Shown here piece after piece: positions 52,228 to 61,475 of a stretch of DNA of 64,000 nt; position 1 is the stretch's first letter; the number at the start of each line of letters is the position of its first letter. The DNA lies in contig CAWGNG010000023.1 in NCBI GenBank assembly GCA_963823895.1, forward strand, positions 1 through 64,000. The letters run 5' to 3'. Origin of the DNA: G963675935 sp963823895 (GTDB taxonomy: Bacteria > Planctomycetota > Planctomycetia > Pirellulales > Thermoguttaceae). The position numbers and the translations under genes are program-made. The notes beneath the pieces are model-generated. The model made no database searches, was not told where the DNA came from, and worked only from the letters and a program-made list of their open reading frames with translations.

Positions 52228-52352
52228 GGTGGGACAGGCATTCCTGCCTGCCCTTGGCAGACAAGAATGTCTGCCCCACCGCCAATTGGGAACTGTAATG
52301 GTGCGGCGGGCATTCCTGCCTGTTTTTGGCAGACAAGAATGTCTGCCCCACC
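52228..52352. repeat. Tandem GGGACAGGCATTCC-type palindromes
   Basis: Two related palindromic units (about 52228-52280 and 52298-52352), each of the form GGGCATTCCTGCC ... GGCAGACAAGAATGTCTGCCC, lie between purN and the permease. They are variants of the GGGGCAGACATTCC family. Confidence 0.8.
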
Positions 52353-52384
52353 TGTCCACCTGACTTTTGGGGAGCTATCGACTC

Positions 52385-53259
52385 GTGAGGCGCCTGGGGC
52401 TGGTCGGGATGTTGTTGGCGGCCACGGCCGTTTGGGGCTGGACGTTCACCGTGGTCAAAGACGCGGTAGAGGTGCAGCACTACGGGGTCATCGCGTTTCT
52501 GGCGATTCGCTTCGCCATCGGCTCGGCACTGCTCGGCGCACGGCGATTCGCCGCTTCCGCCGTCGCTCGCTCCTGGTCGGCGCGGGCATCGGCATTCCGC
52601 TGGCGCTTGGCTACTTCTGCCAGACGCTCGGGCTGCGATTCACAAGCGTGACCAACAGCGGGTTCATCACCGGGCTGTTCGTGGTGACGACGCCGCTGCT
52701 CAATCGGCTCCTGTTCGGCGTGAAGATACGGCCGAGATTCTGGGCGGCGGTCGGCGTCAGCCTGGCGGGCCTGTATCTGTTGACAAGCGCCGGTCCGACG
52801 CGGCCGAACGTCGGCGATCTGCTCACGCTGGCGGCCGCCGTCTGCTACGGGCTGCACATCTCGCTGCTGGATCGCTATGCCAAGGAGCATCATTCGCTGA
52901 CGCTGGCCTTCGCGCAAACCGGCATGACCGCAGTGCTGTTCTTCGCCATCTGGCCGCTGAGCGATCCGCTGCAATGGCCGAGCCTGCCGGTGTGGCGCGA
53001 CCTGGCGATTACGGGGGTGCTGGCCACGGCCGCCTGCTTCGCTATCCAAACCTACGTGCAGCAACGGCTGCCGGCCATCACTTCAACGCTGATCCTCTCC
53101 GCCGAGCCGGTCTTCGCCGCGCTGTTCGGCTGCATTCTGCTCGGGGAACGACTCGGCGGAATCCAGGTGCTCGGCATGGCGTTGATGATTGGAGCGATCG
53201 TGGCGACGCAGATCAGCGCCGGCGAGCACGCCAGCACCTATCCGCTCGATCCGTTGTAG
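52385..53259 (+). CDS. DMT-family (EamA) permease, frameshifted
   Basis: A ten-helix drug/metabolite transporter. The N-terminal repeat (GMLLAATAVWGWTFTVVKDA, HYGVIAFLAIRFAIGSALL) and the remainder (LGLRFTSVTNSGFITGLFVVTTPLLNRLLFG ... LILSAEPVFAALFGCILLGERL) are in different frames that meet near 52535-52560. The start is GTG 52385 after GGGGAG. EamA proteins often export amino acids or metabolites. One lost or gained base would make a normal-length protein of about 290 residues. Confidence 0.85.
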
Positions 53260-53489
53260 GAGCGGATGTTCGGCCGCAGTGGTACCGATGTCAGAGGTTT
53301 AGTTCAATTCCGACCATTTCTGGTTCCAAGAAGTCGTCATATCGGGCGTCGTATTGTGTGATTCTCTACCCTTGACAGGATTGGAGGGAGCGCGTCTTGA
53401 TGCATGTCGGTGTGCCAGCGAACTACGAGGCATCGTCTGGCAAGACAGTCAATCAAGAGAACTCTGAGAAGTGAAGGAAGCAGTATCAC

Positions 53490-54425
53490 ATGAAGCGATG
53501 GGATCGATTAGTGGATCGGTACATGGAGGAGTACGAAGCGGCAGGGAGAGTTGCAGAGACGGTCAAGGGAACACGGCGAGAACTGGAGCGGTGGGGAAGT
53601 TGGTTGAAGAACCTTCGCCCTCGACCGGCACTGGAAGAGATCAATGCGGACATGCTGGTCCGCTATCTGCGTGGCCGCGGGGCATATCGGGCGAAGGCGA
53701 CGTTGTCCGGAAGCATCAGCAAGCTGCGATGCCTGGGCGAGTTTCTGGTGCGCGAAAGCATCTGGCTCAGCAATCCGTTGCGATGGTTGCATGGGCCGAA
53801 GCTTGACATCCGTTCGCGCCTGCCGCGGCGAATCAGTCCCGAGGTGATGCGTGGGCTGTGGCAAGCAGCAGCGACGAATCGCTACGGCTACCACCGTTTG
53901 ATGTGGGTGGCGCTGTTGTCAGTATTCTATGGCACTGGGACGCGGCGTGGGGACGTATCGCGGCTGAATGTTTCGGATTGGGACCGCGAGGAAGGAGTGC
54001 TCTTAGTCCGCAACAGCAAGACGGGCCAGGAGCGTCGGGTGCCGGTCCCCGCAATGACATGGCAGTGCCTGGAAGCGTACCTGCCGAAGCGGCAGAATCA
54101 TTTGGAAGCCCTTGGCCGTAGTGACGAATCGGCGTTGTTTGTGAACCGTTACGGCGGCCGGTTGACGGCATCCGCCATCAGCCGTGGGATTCAGAAGCTG
54201 AGCAGCGGTTGTTCGGCGACGCCAATCACGATGCACCAGTTTCGCCATACCTGCGCCTCGGACCTGTTGGAAGCCGGGGTCCGTCTGCCCGACGTGCAGC
54301 AACTCCTGGGCCACCAGACCATCAGCACGACGATGCGTTATCTGCACGTGGCCGATCCGCAGTTGCATCAAGCGGTCAAGGTCCATCCTCTCAACGACAT
54401 TCTTGCGGTAGGAGGTGCAGCGTGA
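53490..54425 (+). CDS. Tyrosine recombinase A of the RIT element
   Basis: A 311-residue tyrosine recombinase. A SAM-like N-terminal domain (about 5-105) precedes the catalytic domain with the arginine in YGTGTRRGDVSRL, HQFRHTC, and LGHQTISTTMRYLHV with the nucleophile tyrosine. It is distinct in sequence from the two that follow. Confidence 0.93.
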   Translation: MKRWDRLVDRYMEEYEAAGRVAETVKGTRRELERWGSWLKNLRPRPALEEINADMLVRYLRGRGAYRAKATLSGSISKLRCLGEFLVRESIWLSNPLRWLHGPKLDIRSRLPRRISPEVMRGLWQAAATNRYGYHRLMWVALLSVFYGTGTRRGDVSRLNVSDWDREEGVLLVRNSKTGQERRVPVPAMTWQCLEAYLPKRQNHLEALGRSDESALFVNRYGGRLTASAISRGIQKLSSGCSATPITMHQFRHTCASDLLEAGVRLPDVQQLLGHQTISTTMRYLHVADPQLHQAVKVHPLNDILAVGGAA

Positions 54426-55345
54426 GCGAACGTAACCATCGGCAGCCGTCTTTGGATCCGTTGATCGAAGGCTATCTCGATTACCTGTTGGACGTGGCAC
54501 GCAAGGCATCGGGCACGGTGCGCGATGTTCGCTGTACGCTGCGGCGAGTGAGTGAGGCGATGGAACGGCTCGCCCCCGATCGACCGCTGTGGAAGCTGGA
54601 ACTGTTGGACTACCTGCGTTGGATCGAGAGGGAACGTCAGGCCGGGCGTGTCGGCGCGGGCCTCAATAAGAACCTCAGCCATCTGCGCGGCTTTCTCGAC
54701 TATGCCTGGCGCAGCGGCCGCGCCGACCGTAACGTGCTGGACCATTTCCAGATCAAGGATGACGGCAAGCGAAAGGAACCAGAGTCGCTCAGCATAGAGG
54801 AGGCGGTTCAATTGGTGAAGGCATGCCCAGCTTCCACGCCCACGCAACGCCGCGAAAGAATAGTGATTTTGTTGCTCTATGGCTGTGGATTACGCACCAA
54901 GGAGCTCTGTGACTTGAGGGTGCAGGACGTCGATACGACACGCAGGGAAGTGCTGGTGCGGGCCGGCAAGGGAGACCGGCAGCGGATTGTGCCTGTGCCA
55001 GAGATGGTCTACACGGAGTTGTTGGCCTATCTCTTGGAGCGTGGCGGGAAGCGCGGCCCGCTGCTGCGGACCGAGAAGTTTGGCAAGCCTCTTGCCGCGA
55101 AGCATGTTCGCGAGGTGGTCTGCCTGGCGGCCGCACGGGCCGGGATTAACCGTGAAGTCACGCCCAAGGCCCTGCGTCATTCCTACGCGACCCACTTGAT
55201 GGACCGCGGAGTGGATCTGGCCGTGATTGCGAAGTTGATGGGACATCGGAGCCCGGCGGAGACGGGTGTGTACCTGCACGTGCTGAAGGATCGACCACAA
55301 CGTGCAGTCAACCGCCTTGATCTTACCGGGGGAGATGCAACATGA
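54422..55345 (+). CDS. Tyrosine recombinase B of the RIT element
   Basis: A 307-residue tyrosine recombinase starting at a GTG that overlaps the previous stop. Catalytic residues: arginine in YGCGLRTKELCDL, ALRHSYATHL, and MGHRSPAETGVYLHV. The N-terminal core-binding domain covers about residues 10-110. Confidence 0.93.
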   Translation: MSERNHRQPSLDPLIEGYLDYLLDVARKASGTVRDVRCTLRRVSEAMERLAPDRPLWKLELLDYLRWIERERQAGRVGAGLNKNLSHLRGFLDYAWRSGRADRNVLDHFQIKDDGKRKEPESLSIEEAVQLVKACPASTPTQRRERIVILLLYGCGLRTKELCDLRVQDVDTTRREVLVRAGKGDRQRIVPVPEMVYTELLAYLLERGGKRGPLLRTEKFGKPLAAKHVREVVCLAAARAGINREVTPKALRHSYATHLMDRGVDLAVIAKLMGHRSPAETGVYLHVLKDRPQRAVNRLDLTGGDAT

Positions 55346-56316
55346 CATGGGAGTATTGGATTTGTCTCTACACGCAAACGCATTGCGCGGCGCGGGGACT
55401 GCGAACCAGCACGATTGCCGCCTATCAGAAGACCTTGGAACAGTTCCACGAATATGTTCGCCTTCAGCAAGGCAATATCGAGCCTGGACAGATAGCGGCT
55501 CGCCACGTCTTGGAGTACGTCAATCATTTGCGGCACGATCGTCACAACGGCGATTCGGCCGTCGGGCGTCAGGTGACCGTTCTGAAGAACTTCTACCGGG
55601 CGATTGTGGCGATGGGCCATCTGGAGCCCGCCGCCAACCCACTGGCGCATTTTCCGAAACTGAAGGCAAAGCCGCGTAAGCTACCCAGCGTATTGTCTAC
55701 GGAGGAAGTCCAACATCTGCTGGCCAGTCCGCCGAAGGACATCGTCTTGGGCTTACGGGACCGGGCAATCCTAGCGATTCTGTACGGTACAGGGATTCGC
55801 GTCTCGGAGTGCGCGACGCTCGTGGAGGAAGATGTCGACCTGGCGACGAACACGATTCGCGTGACGGGCAAGGGCGGCCACCAACGAAGCATTCCGCTGA
55901 ACCTTAAGGTCGTCAAATCCTTGAAGGCGTATCGTCAGGTCCGCCGAGACGTGCCACCGCGCGGGACGTTCTTTCGCAGCCGTGCTGGTAAGGCGCTGTC
56001 GCGCGGTGCGATCTATGAACGCGTGCGAACGCATGCCCGTCGTGCCCGTATCGTCAAGCGCGTGTCGCCGCACACGTTGCGGCACACGTTTGCCACGCAC
56101 TTGGTGCGCGCGGGCGTGGGACTGGTGACAATCCGCGATTTGTTGGGCCATCGGCTGATCACCAGCACGCAGATCTATCTGCACGTGACGGCTGAGGATC
56201 TTCGCGCCGCCGCGGCTAGCCATCCGATCGAACGATTGGCTCCCACCGTGGAGTTCTTGTTGCCCAACGTGAAACTGCCCTTGCAGTACGCCCCCCAGCG
56301 TCGCAGCACGGGATAG
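55342..56316 (+). CDS. Tyrosine recombinase C of the RIT element
   Basis: A 324-residue tyrosine recombinase. Catalytic residues: arginine in YGTGIRVSECATL, HTLRHTFATHLV, and LGHRLITSTQIYLHV. The ATG overlaps the previous stop. The C-terminal 30 residues (PTVEFLLPNVKLPLQYAPQ) form a tail not seen in the other two. Confidence 0.93.
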   Translation: MTWEYWICLYTQTHCAARGLRTSTIAAYQKTLEQFHEYVRLQQGNIEPGQIAARHVLEYVNHLRHDRHNGDSAVGRQVTVLKNFYRAIVAMGHLEPAANPLAHFPKLKAKPRKLPSVLSTEEVQHLLASPPKDIVLGLRDRAILAILYGTGIRVSECATLVEEDVDLATNTIRVTGKGGHQRSIPLNLKVVKSLKAYRQVRRDVPPRGTFFRSRAGKALSRGAIYERVRTHARRARIVKRVSPHTLRHTFATHLVRAGVGLVTIRDLLGHRLITSTQIYLHVTAEDLRAAAASHPIERLAPTVEFLLPNVKLPLQYAPQRRSTG

Positions 56317-56378
56317 CTGCCGTCACGGCCTAACCCCATCCAGAGAGTCATTGCAGCACGCCGCAGGGCTTGCTATAA

Positions 56379-58193
56379 ATGGAGTGCGCGCCGAAGGCGT
56401 ACTTCGGTGCCACTGACTGGCCACAAGGCGCGTTCCAACCTGGGATTCACGCCACTATGACCCCAATGACGATGGTCTTCGGCCGCGAAAAGAGCTTTCG
56501 CCTAGGCGAAAGCTCTTTTCCAATACACGAAGACTTTTCTTTGGGACTTAAGAATCGAACTAAATACACTTACGACGTTTTCAACCGGCTGGTGGGCAAG
56601 ACGGTGTCGGACAAGAATGGGGAAGACGAGATCGATTCCCGCGCAGCCTACGTCTACGACGGCGATAACATGGTCTTGGAGTTTCAGAACGCCAGCAGCG
56701 ACGCTTTGACCAATTCCGACCTTGTGCGGCGGTTCTTGGACGGCTCGGCGGTCGATCAGGTTTTTGCCGAGGAGGTGACGTCCGGCGGGAGTTCGGTTCA
56801 GACCCGCTGGCTCTTGACCGACAACGAAGGCACGATCCGCAACGTGGCCACCTACGCCGCCGGCGTCACCACGGTCCAAGATCACCTCGTCTACGACTCC
56901 TTCGGCAACGTCGTGCATCAGAGCAACTCGGCCTACACGCCCACCTTCACCTACACCGGCCAGGTGTACGACGCCGACGCTCAGGCTTACCATTGCGGCG
57001 TCCGCTGGTACGACCCGCAGACCGGCCAGTTCCTCAGCCACGATCCGCTCGGTTTCGCTGCCGGCGACCCGAATCTCTACCGCTACTGCGGCAATGGGCC
57101 AACGAACTTCACCGATCCGAGTGGGATGTACGAATACCAAAGCGGCGGAGGTGGCAGCGGAGGGGCAGGAGGCGGATGGAGTGGGCCCTGGGACAACAGT
57201 AATACATATCTTTGTGGCTGGGCGCTCATTACACCAGTCTATGATGACCCAAACCTGGCGGGCACTCCATACATACCAGTGCCGTTTCCCCATAACCCAA
57301 AGACTCCGCCACAAGGCCACACTGCACAGACTCAACCAGGTGGGACTCCGCAAGGACCGGTGACGGAACCTTTGCCAGCAGGTGGGACGGTTATCCCACC
57401 AAACGGTGGGACCAAGGTTCCAATTGAGCCGGGGACATTCATCGCGGACCAAGACGGAAGTGGAGGGTGGTACTACCCCGGGGGAGGTACTATAACACTG
57501 CCGCCCGGGACAACAACGCTAGGGCCGAATGGTAAAATACCGCCTGGTTCAACAATTACCTATGATCCAATCGGATATTCTGGTGGGATAAACCTGTATG
57601 AGTATGTTGGCGACAATCCTGAAGACAGGACCGATCCGAGCGGCGAAAAGCTGAGGATCGTGGGTAACCCGGCGTGTATCGCCTCCATCACGGCAATTCT
57701 GAAGCAGCTTTGCCCGACTGGTCTCATTAGTGTTGGCAAGAACGGAGTCGTCTCGGCCGCCCAGGGCCCGTGCGAACCTGGTTATGTTGAGGCGTGCAAG
57801 TGCGTTCATTCGCTCATCGCCAATGGACTTGACAACACAATTGAATGTACCGACTTCACCCCAGTGACGCTGCCGGGAAATGACCAGTGGGATTCGACGA
57901 AGCCCACGCCGGGGAGGGTGCAGTTTAATCCGAGTTTGTGTGCCGAAGAATGGCGGAACGGACAGTGGCAGCGACTTCCACAATGGGTCGTATTGGGACA
58001 CGAACTCTGCGGCCACGCCTGGAATTACAACCGGTGTGTGCCCGCCAATAATTCGGAAGGCCCCGCACGAGCGGAGGAGTGTATTTTGCGGAAGGAACGC
58101 GGCTGCCCGCCGCGCGTCCCAGGTGACGAGAACATTAGGTTCGTCCCCTGTACGCCCCCAGGTAAAAAGAAGAATGGCGTGGGGGTAGATTGA
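56379..58193 (+). CDS. Orphan Rhs core protein with variable C-terminal region
   Basis: A 604-residue frame with the Rhs-associated core at about 60-250 (YDVFNRLVGKTV ... YTGQVYDADAQAYHCGVRWYDPQTGQFLSHDPLGF ... LYRYCGNGPTNFTDPSG), then glycine/proline-rich sequence, a second partial core (NLYEYVGDNPEDRTDPSGE) and a tip with cysteines and VVLGHELCGHAW. Full Rhs proteins have many YD repeats upstream; here the first 60 residues include a palindrome (56487-56520) and no repeats, so the gene is 5'-truncated, probably at the RIT junction. The HELCGH motif suggests a metalloprotease-like tip, unproven. Confidence 0.8.
   Translation: MECAPKAYFGATDWPQGAFQPGIHATMTPMTMVFGREKSFRLGESSFPIHEDFSLGLKNRTKYTYDVFNRLVGKTVSDKNGEDEIDSRAAYVYDGDNMVLEFQNASSDALTNSDLVRRFLDGSAVDQVFAEEVTSGGSSVQTRWLLTDNEGTIRNVATYAAGVTTVQDHLVYDSFGNVVHQSNSAYTPTFTYTGQVYDADAQAYHCGVRWYDPQTGQFLSHDPLGFAAGDPNLYRYCGNGPTNFTDPSGMYEYQSGGGGSGGAGGGWSGPWDNSNTYLCGWALITPVYDDPNLAGTPYIPVPFPHNPKTPPQGHTAQTQPGGTPQGPVTEPLPAGGTVIPPNGGTKVPIEPGTFIADQDGSGGWYYPGGGTITLPPGTTTLGPNGKIPPGSTITYDPIGYSGGINLYEYVGDNPEDRTDPSGEKLRIVGNPACIASITAILKQLCPTGLISVGKNGVVSAAQGPCEPGYVEACKCVHSLIANGLDNTIECTDFTPVTLPGNDQWDSTKPTPGRVQFNPSLCAEEWRNGQWQRLPQWVVLGHELCGHAWNYNRCVPANNSEGPARAEECILRKERGCPPRVPGDENIRFVPCTPPGKKKNGVGVD
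56487..56520. repeat. 34-bp perfect palindrome inside the Rhs frame
   Basis: GAAAAGAGCTTTCGCC-TA-GGCGAAAGCTCTTTTC has 16-base arms and a two-base centre. It lies in the non-conserved first 60 codons of the Rhs frame. Confidence 0.85.
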
Positions 58194-58251
58194 GAGCCAC
58201 TATGGGAGCGGTCTAGGCACAGCTTAGAAGGAAACGGGTGCGATCGGTCAC

Positions 58252-59016
58252 ATGATGGTTACAAAAGCGTTGCGATCGCTCGGGACTGTGCTGTTCGCAG
58301 CCGCAATACTGATCCCGTTGACGGGATGCAGGGACCGAGAATGCAAGCAGCAGGACCGTAATGAGCAAGGTGACGATAACCAGCAGCGTCAGGAGCAAGA
58401 GCAGATAAAGCGAACGAGCAAAAAACAGAAGGACAAACTCCAGGCATTTTACGCCGCCATCAAGAAGCACGGGATGCCCTTTCCACTGGATCCCATCGAA
58501 AAGGCTTTGGGACCACCGAACGAGATAGCCAGCGTTGGCAGGACTCTGGTGCGTCAGGTCTACCGAGAGGAGGGCAGCAAGCGGGCACTGGTCGTCACGC
58601 TTCACCGAGGAGAAAAAGCAGTATTGGGGGCCGCGGTCTATACTCTGAATCCCTCGGGAAAGCTCCCCGAATCGATTTGGAGTGTAGCTCAGAGGATTCG
58701 TCAGGGGCAGAAAGTCTCCAAAACTTACATTGAGCAGTGTTTCGGTCCGCCCGTATACAAGAATGAGATAGACAAAGATAATCAAACGGAGGAACTGGGG
58801 TATCAGGAGAAGGCCGATCCCCGTTACCTTCTTGTTAAGTATAATCGCCAGTCACGCCGTGCGGCCGACGCTCTCGTGTTGAACCCCTACAATGTGAGCG
58901 ACTGCCCAGTGGAAGTCGATACCCGAGGAAAGGGGCGAGAGAAAACTCGGAACCAGGTCAATTCGCCTTCGCACCCCAGCGTTTCGCCCCCCTCCCCCGC
59001 CTCGCCCAGCAAGTGA
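58252..59016 (+). CDS. Hypothetical lipoprotein downstream of Rhs
   Basis: A 254-residue lipoprotein: signal TVLFAAAILIPLTGC with lipobox LTGC, a glutamine/lysine-rich linker, then two duplicated-looking segments, DPIEKALGPPNEIASVGRTLVRQVYREEG and KTYIEQCFGPPVYKNE ... EELGYQEKADPRYLLVKY. The pattern recalls SmpA/OmlA or BLIP-like repeat domains. Its position right after the Rhs gene suggests immunity or partner function, which is inference. The tail is Ser/Pro-rich. Confidence 0.65.
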   Translation: MMVTKALRSLGTVLFAAAILIPLTGCRDRECKQQDRNEQGDDNQQRQEQEQIKRTSKKQKDKLQAFYAAIKKHGMPFPLDPIEKALGPPNEIASVGRTLVRQVYREEGSKRALVVTLHRGEKAVLGAAVYTLNPSGKLPESIWSVAQRIRQGQKVSKTYIEQCFGPPVYKNEIDKDNQTEELGYQEKADPRYLLVKYNRQSRRAADALVLNPYNVSDCPVEVDTRGKGREKTRNQVNSPSHPSVSPPSPASPSK

Positions 59017-59318
59017 ACCGCCCCCGCTTCGCTTCAGCCCAGCCGTCGCCACGCTGACTTCGATGCGTCGTCCTTCACCGCCACGCTTGGCTTCGTCATC
59101 GCGGTGCTTGGCTTTGCCGTGTCCCTCACCACCACGCTTGGCAACGCTCCTGCCGAGCATCGCCACCTGCCAAGGCAAGCGGCACTGCTGATTCTCGTCC
59201 TTCCCCACCCTCCTCCTCTTCTTCTGTAAGTGACTGGCGGAACACGTCTTGTGCAGTCGGGTAGGCTGGGGGCATCGGCCGGGATGGTCTCGGCTCGATG
59301 AACCTCAGGAGCCCGAAC
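59017..59318. other. Low-complexity intergenic region
   Basis: Several copies of CCACGCTTGGC-like words (GCCACGCTTGGCTTCG, GTGCTTGGCTTTGCC, ACCACGCTTGGCAACG) lie at about 59080-59150. No coding frame with support is visible. It is the 5' flank of the IS66 relic; no IS66 end could be identified here. Confidence 0.5.
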
Positions 59319-59774
59319 ATGAAGAAACGAATTCGACACGGCGATCCGCGGCGACGGAGCTATTGGGAAGAGGTGGTGCGGCGGTGGAGGGAAGGCGGCC
59401 AATCGGTGCGGGCGTTTTGCCGCGCCGAGGAATTGCGGGAGTCGGCCTTCTATTTCTGGCGGCATAAACTGGCGCGAGGTGGTCACCGCACCGGCAAGCG
59501 GGTATCCGGTGCCGTGGACGGCGCGCAGTTCCAGTCACGCCCGGCGACGCCAACGTCGCGTTCATCCAAGCGGGTATCGCCACGGCATGGTGCTACGCCT
59601 TCGTTTCTGCCCGTGCATGTGGTGGGACCGGCAAGCAGGTGCTTCGGCGCGGCTGAGGCGGACGGCGGCGTGGAGATTATCCTGGGGCAAGGCCGCACGG
59701 TACGGGTGCAGGCGGGCTTCGACCGGCAAACGCTCGCCGCTGTGCTGGCCGTGCTGGAGGTGCAGCCGTGTTGA
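59319..59774 (+). CDS. IS66-family accessory protein TnpA
   Basis: A 151-residue protein with the helix-turn-helix of IS66 TnpA (SYWEEVVRRWREGGQSVRAFCRAEELRESAFYFWRHKL). The second half (EADGGVEIILGQGRTVRVQAGFDRQTLAAVLAVLE) is the conserved C-terminal block. It starts at the ATG at 59319; its stop overlaps the tnpB start. Confidence 0.9.
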   Translation: MKKRIRHGDPRRRSYWEEVVRRWREGGQSVRAFCRAEELRESAFYFWRHKLARGGHRTGKRVSGAVDGAQFQSRPATPTSRSSKRVSPRHGATPSFLPVHVVGPASRCFGAAEADGGVEIILGQGRTVRVQAGFDRQTLAAVLAVLEVQPC

Positions 59775-60124
59775 ACCTGTCGGAACTGGTGCGGATCTAC
59801 GTGTGCTTGGCGCCGACAGATATGCGAAAAAGTTTCGACACACTGGCCGCCCTGGTGCGGGACTGGCTGGGATACGATCCCTTGTCCGGCCACTTGTTCG
59901 TGTTCCGCAGTCGCCGTGGCGATCGCGTGAAACTTTTGTGGTGGGATCGCGACGGGCTGACGTTGTACTATCGGCGGCTGGAAGAAGGAACCTTTCGCTT
60001 TCCGACGAGCAACGACCCACAAGCGCGGAGCGTCGAGGTCTCGGCGCAGGAGTTGTCGCTGGTGCTGTGGGGCATCGACCCGTCCAGCGTGAAACGGCAG
60101 CAACGCTACCAACGCACGGCTTGA
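59768..60124 (+). CDS. IS66-family protein TnpB (Orf2)
   Basis: A 118-residue protein with the conserved IS66 Orf2 pattern LVRIYVCLAPTDMRKSFDTLAALVRDWLGYDPLSGHLFVFRSRRGDRVKLLWWDRDGL. It begins at a GTG overlapping tnpA. The protein is intact and its function in transposition is not known. Confidence 0.92.
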   Translation: MLNLSELVRIYVCLAPTDMRKSFDTLAALVRDWLGYDPLSGHLFVFRSRRGDRVKLLWWDRDGLTLYYRRLEEGTFRFPTSNDPQARSVEVSAQELSLVLWGIDPSSVKRQQRYQRTA

Positions 60125-60186
60125 TGCGGGGAGAAAAACCTTTCTTGCGGTGGGAATAATTTCGCGTTCACGGTATCTATAAGGGC

Positions 60187-60990
60187 ATGGACACGGACGC
60201 CATGCCTCTTCCCGATCCCGCCCTGCTGCCCGACGATGTCGCGGTGCTCAAGCAGTTGATCGTGCAATTGTTGGAGCAGTTGCGTCTGCGCGACGAGCGG
60301 CTCCAGCGGCAAGAACATCACATTCACTTGCTGCTGAAAAGGATTTACGGGAGCAGCAGCGAGAAGTTCGATCCGCAGCAAGGCATGTTGTTCGAGAACC
60401 AGGCAGATGCGGAAGAGGCGGCTGCCAACTCGCCGCCGCCGGTCGCACGGGCAGCTTCCAAGAACCGCGACAAGCACGGCCGAGGGCGGATTCCCGACGA
60501 GACCAAGCGTGAGGAAGTCGTTCACGATCTTTCCGAAGCCGAGAAGGCGGCATTGGGCGGCCTGGAGAATCTGGTCGAGTTGCCGCCGGAGACCAGCGAG
60601 CAACTCGATTGGCGGCCCTCGACGCTGTTCGTGATGGTGCATGTCCGCAAGAAATACGCCCGCAAAGAGCAACTGCCCGAGAGCGGCCTGACGCTCGTCG
60701 AGCAGAACGTGGTGCTGGCCCGCAAGCCGCCCGAGGCGATTCCCGGCGGTTTGGCCGGTCCGGGGCTGATGGCCCAGGTGATCGTCAGCAAGGGGGCCGA
60801 TCATCTGCCCTTGCACCGGCTGGAAGGAATCTTCCAGCGACAGGGCGTCCGCATCTCCCGGCAGACGATGGACGGCTGGTGGCTTCAAACGGCCGAGTTC
60901 TTACAACCTTTGTACGCCCTGGCTATCCGCGTGGTGTTGGCTTCTCACGTAATCCACACGGATGCCGTATTCGTCCCAATGACTTGCTGA
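60187..60990 (+). pseudogene. Truncated IS66 transposase TnpC
   Basis: 267 residues of the TnpC N-terminus: the leucine-zipper helix (LKQLIVQLLEQLRLRDERLQRQEHH), KRIYGSSSEKFD, the zinc-ribbon-like region and LHRLEGIFQRQGVRISRQTMDGWWL. The frame breaks off at VIHTDAVFVPMTC, where intact TnpC has HTDDTPV and then the DDE core. About half the protein is missing. Confidence 0.9.
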
Positions 60991-61155
60991 AAATTGACGT
61001 TGGTAGCAGCATCCCATTCGGGCACCCCATCGCAGGAGACTACGTCGTGGATGCCCGAGGGAATGTCCAGTTTGACGGCGGTTATGGAAATGTGTCGGTG
61101 AAAGGCCTTACGCTCGAAGAAGCCGAGAAGGTGATTGGCGGGCAATTGGAGTGGA
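60972..61155 (+). pseudogene. Fragment of a polysaccharide export (Wza-like) gene
   Basis: The frame reads RPNDLLKIDVGSS ... GDYVVDARGNVQFDGGYGNVSVKGLTLEEAEKVI, the N-terminal export domain of outer-membrane polysaccharide exporters. It begins without a start at the IS66 junction and ends where glycosyltransferase-like sequence begins. Confidence 0.7.
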
Positions 61156-61204
61156 CTGCGGGAATTGGAGCCGACCCACCGGTCTCAGTGACGCTGTCCG
61201 GCTG

Positions 61205-61475
61205 GAAGAGGCGATACCATCCAGAGCATCTTGCTCACGTGGCGCAGTTCGGCGAGCAGGCCGATGCTCTGGTGTTCGGCTATAGTCTGTTGTACGAGGA
61301 TGGGCCGGCCAACGGGCGTCCCACCGCATGGGATTCAGCAGCAGCCCGTGATGATTTCTTCGTCACAGACATTATTGCGCCGCTAGGCGTGGCGCATCGC
61401 CGGGAACTATGGGAAAAGATTGGCGGGTTCAACGAACTCTGCTGTAGCAGCGATTGGGATTTCTGGAAGCGGCCA
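61205..61475 (+). pseudogene. Fragment of a family-2 glycosyltransferase
   Basis: In the same frame: YHPEHLAHVAQFGEQADALVFGYSLLYEDG ... PLGVAHRRELWEKIGGFNELCCSSDWDFWKR, matching the C-terminal half of GT2 enzymes (DXD-distal region, with the ED-like SSDWDFW). No N-terminal nucleotide-binding half is present. The frame ends at 61532. Confidence 0.7.

Larger units (their letters stand above)
53490..56316 (+). mobile_element. RIT-type element: three tandem tyrosine recombinases
   Basis: Three overlapping tyrosine-recombinase genes in one direction are the hallmark of recombinase-in-trio (RIT) elements. Start/stop overlaps are GTGA at 54422-54425 and ATGA at 55342-55345. Element ends were not found; the coordinates cover the coding core. 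The element abuts a truncated Rhs gene and sits next to an IS66 relic in an accessory block. Confidence 0.85.
59319..60990 (+). mobile_element. IS66-family element, 3'-truncated
   Basis: tnpA, tnpB and the first half of tnpC follow in the IS66 order. The tnpC frame stops at 60990 just before the DDE catalytic part, where the sequence changes to a fragment of a polysaccharide export gene. The element is therefore a deletion or recombination relic. Confidence 0.85.
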
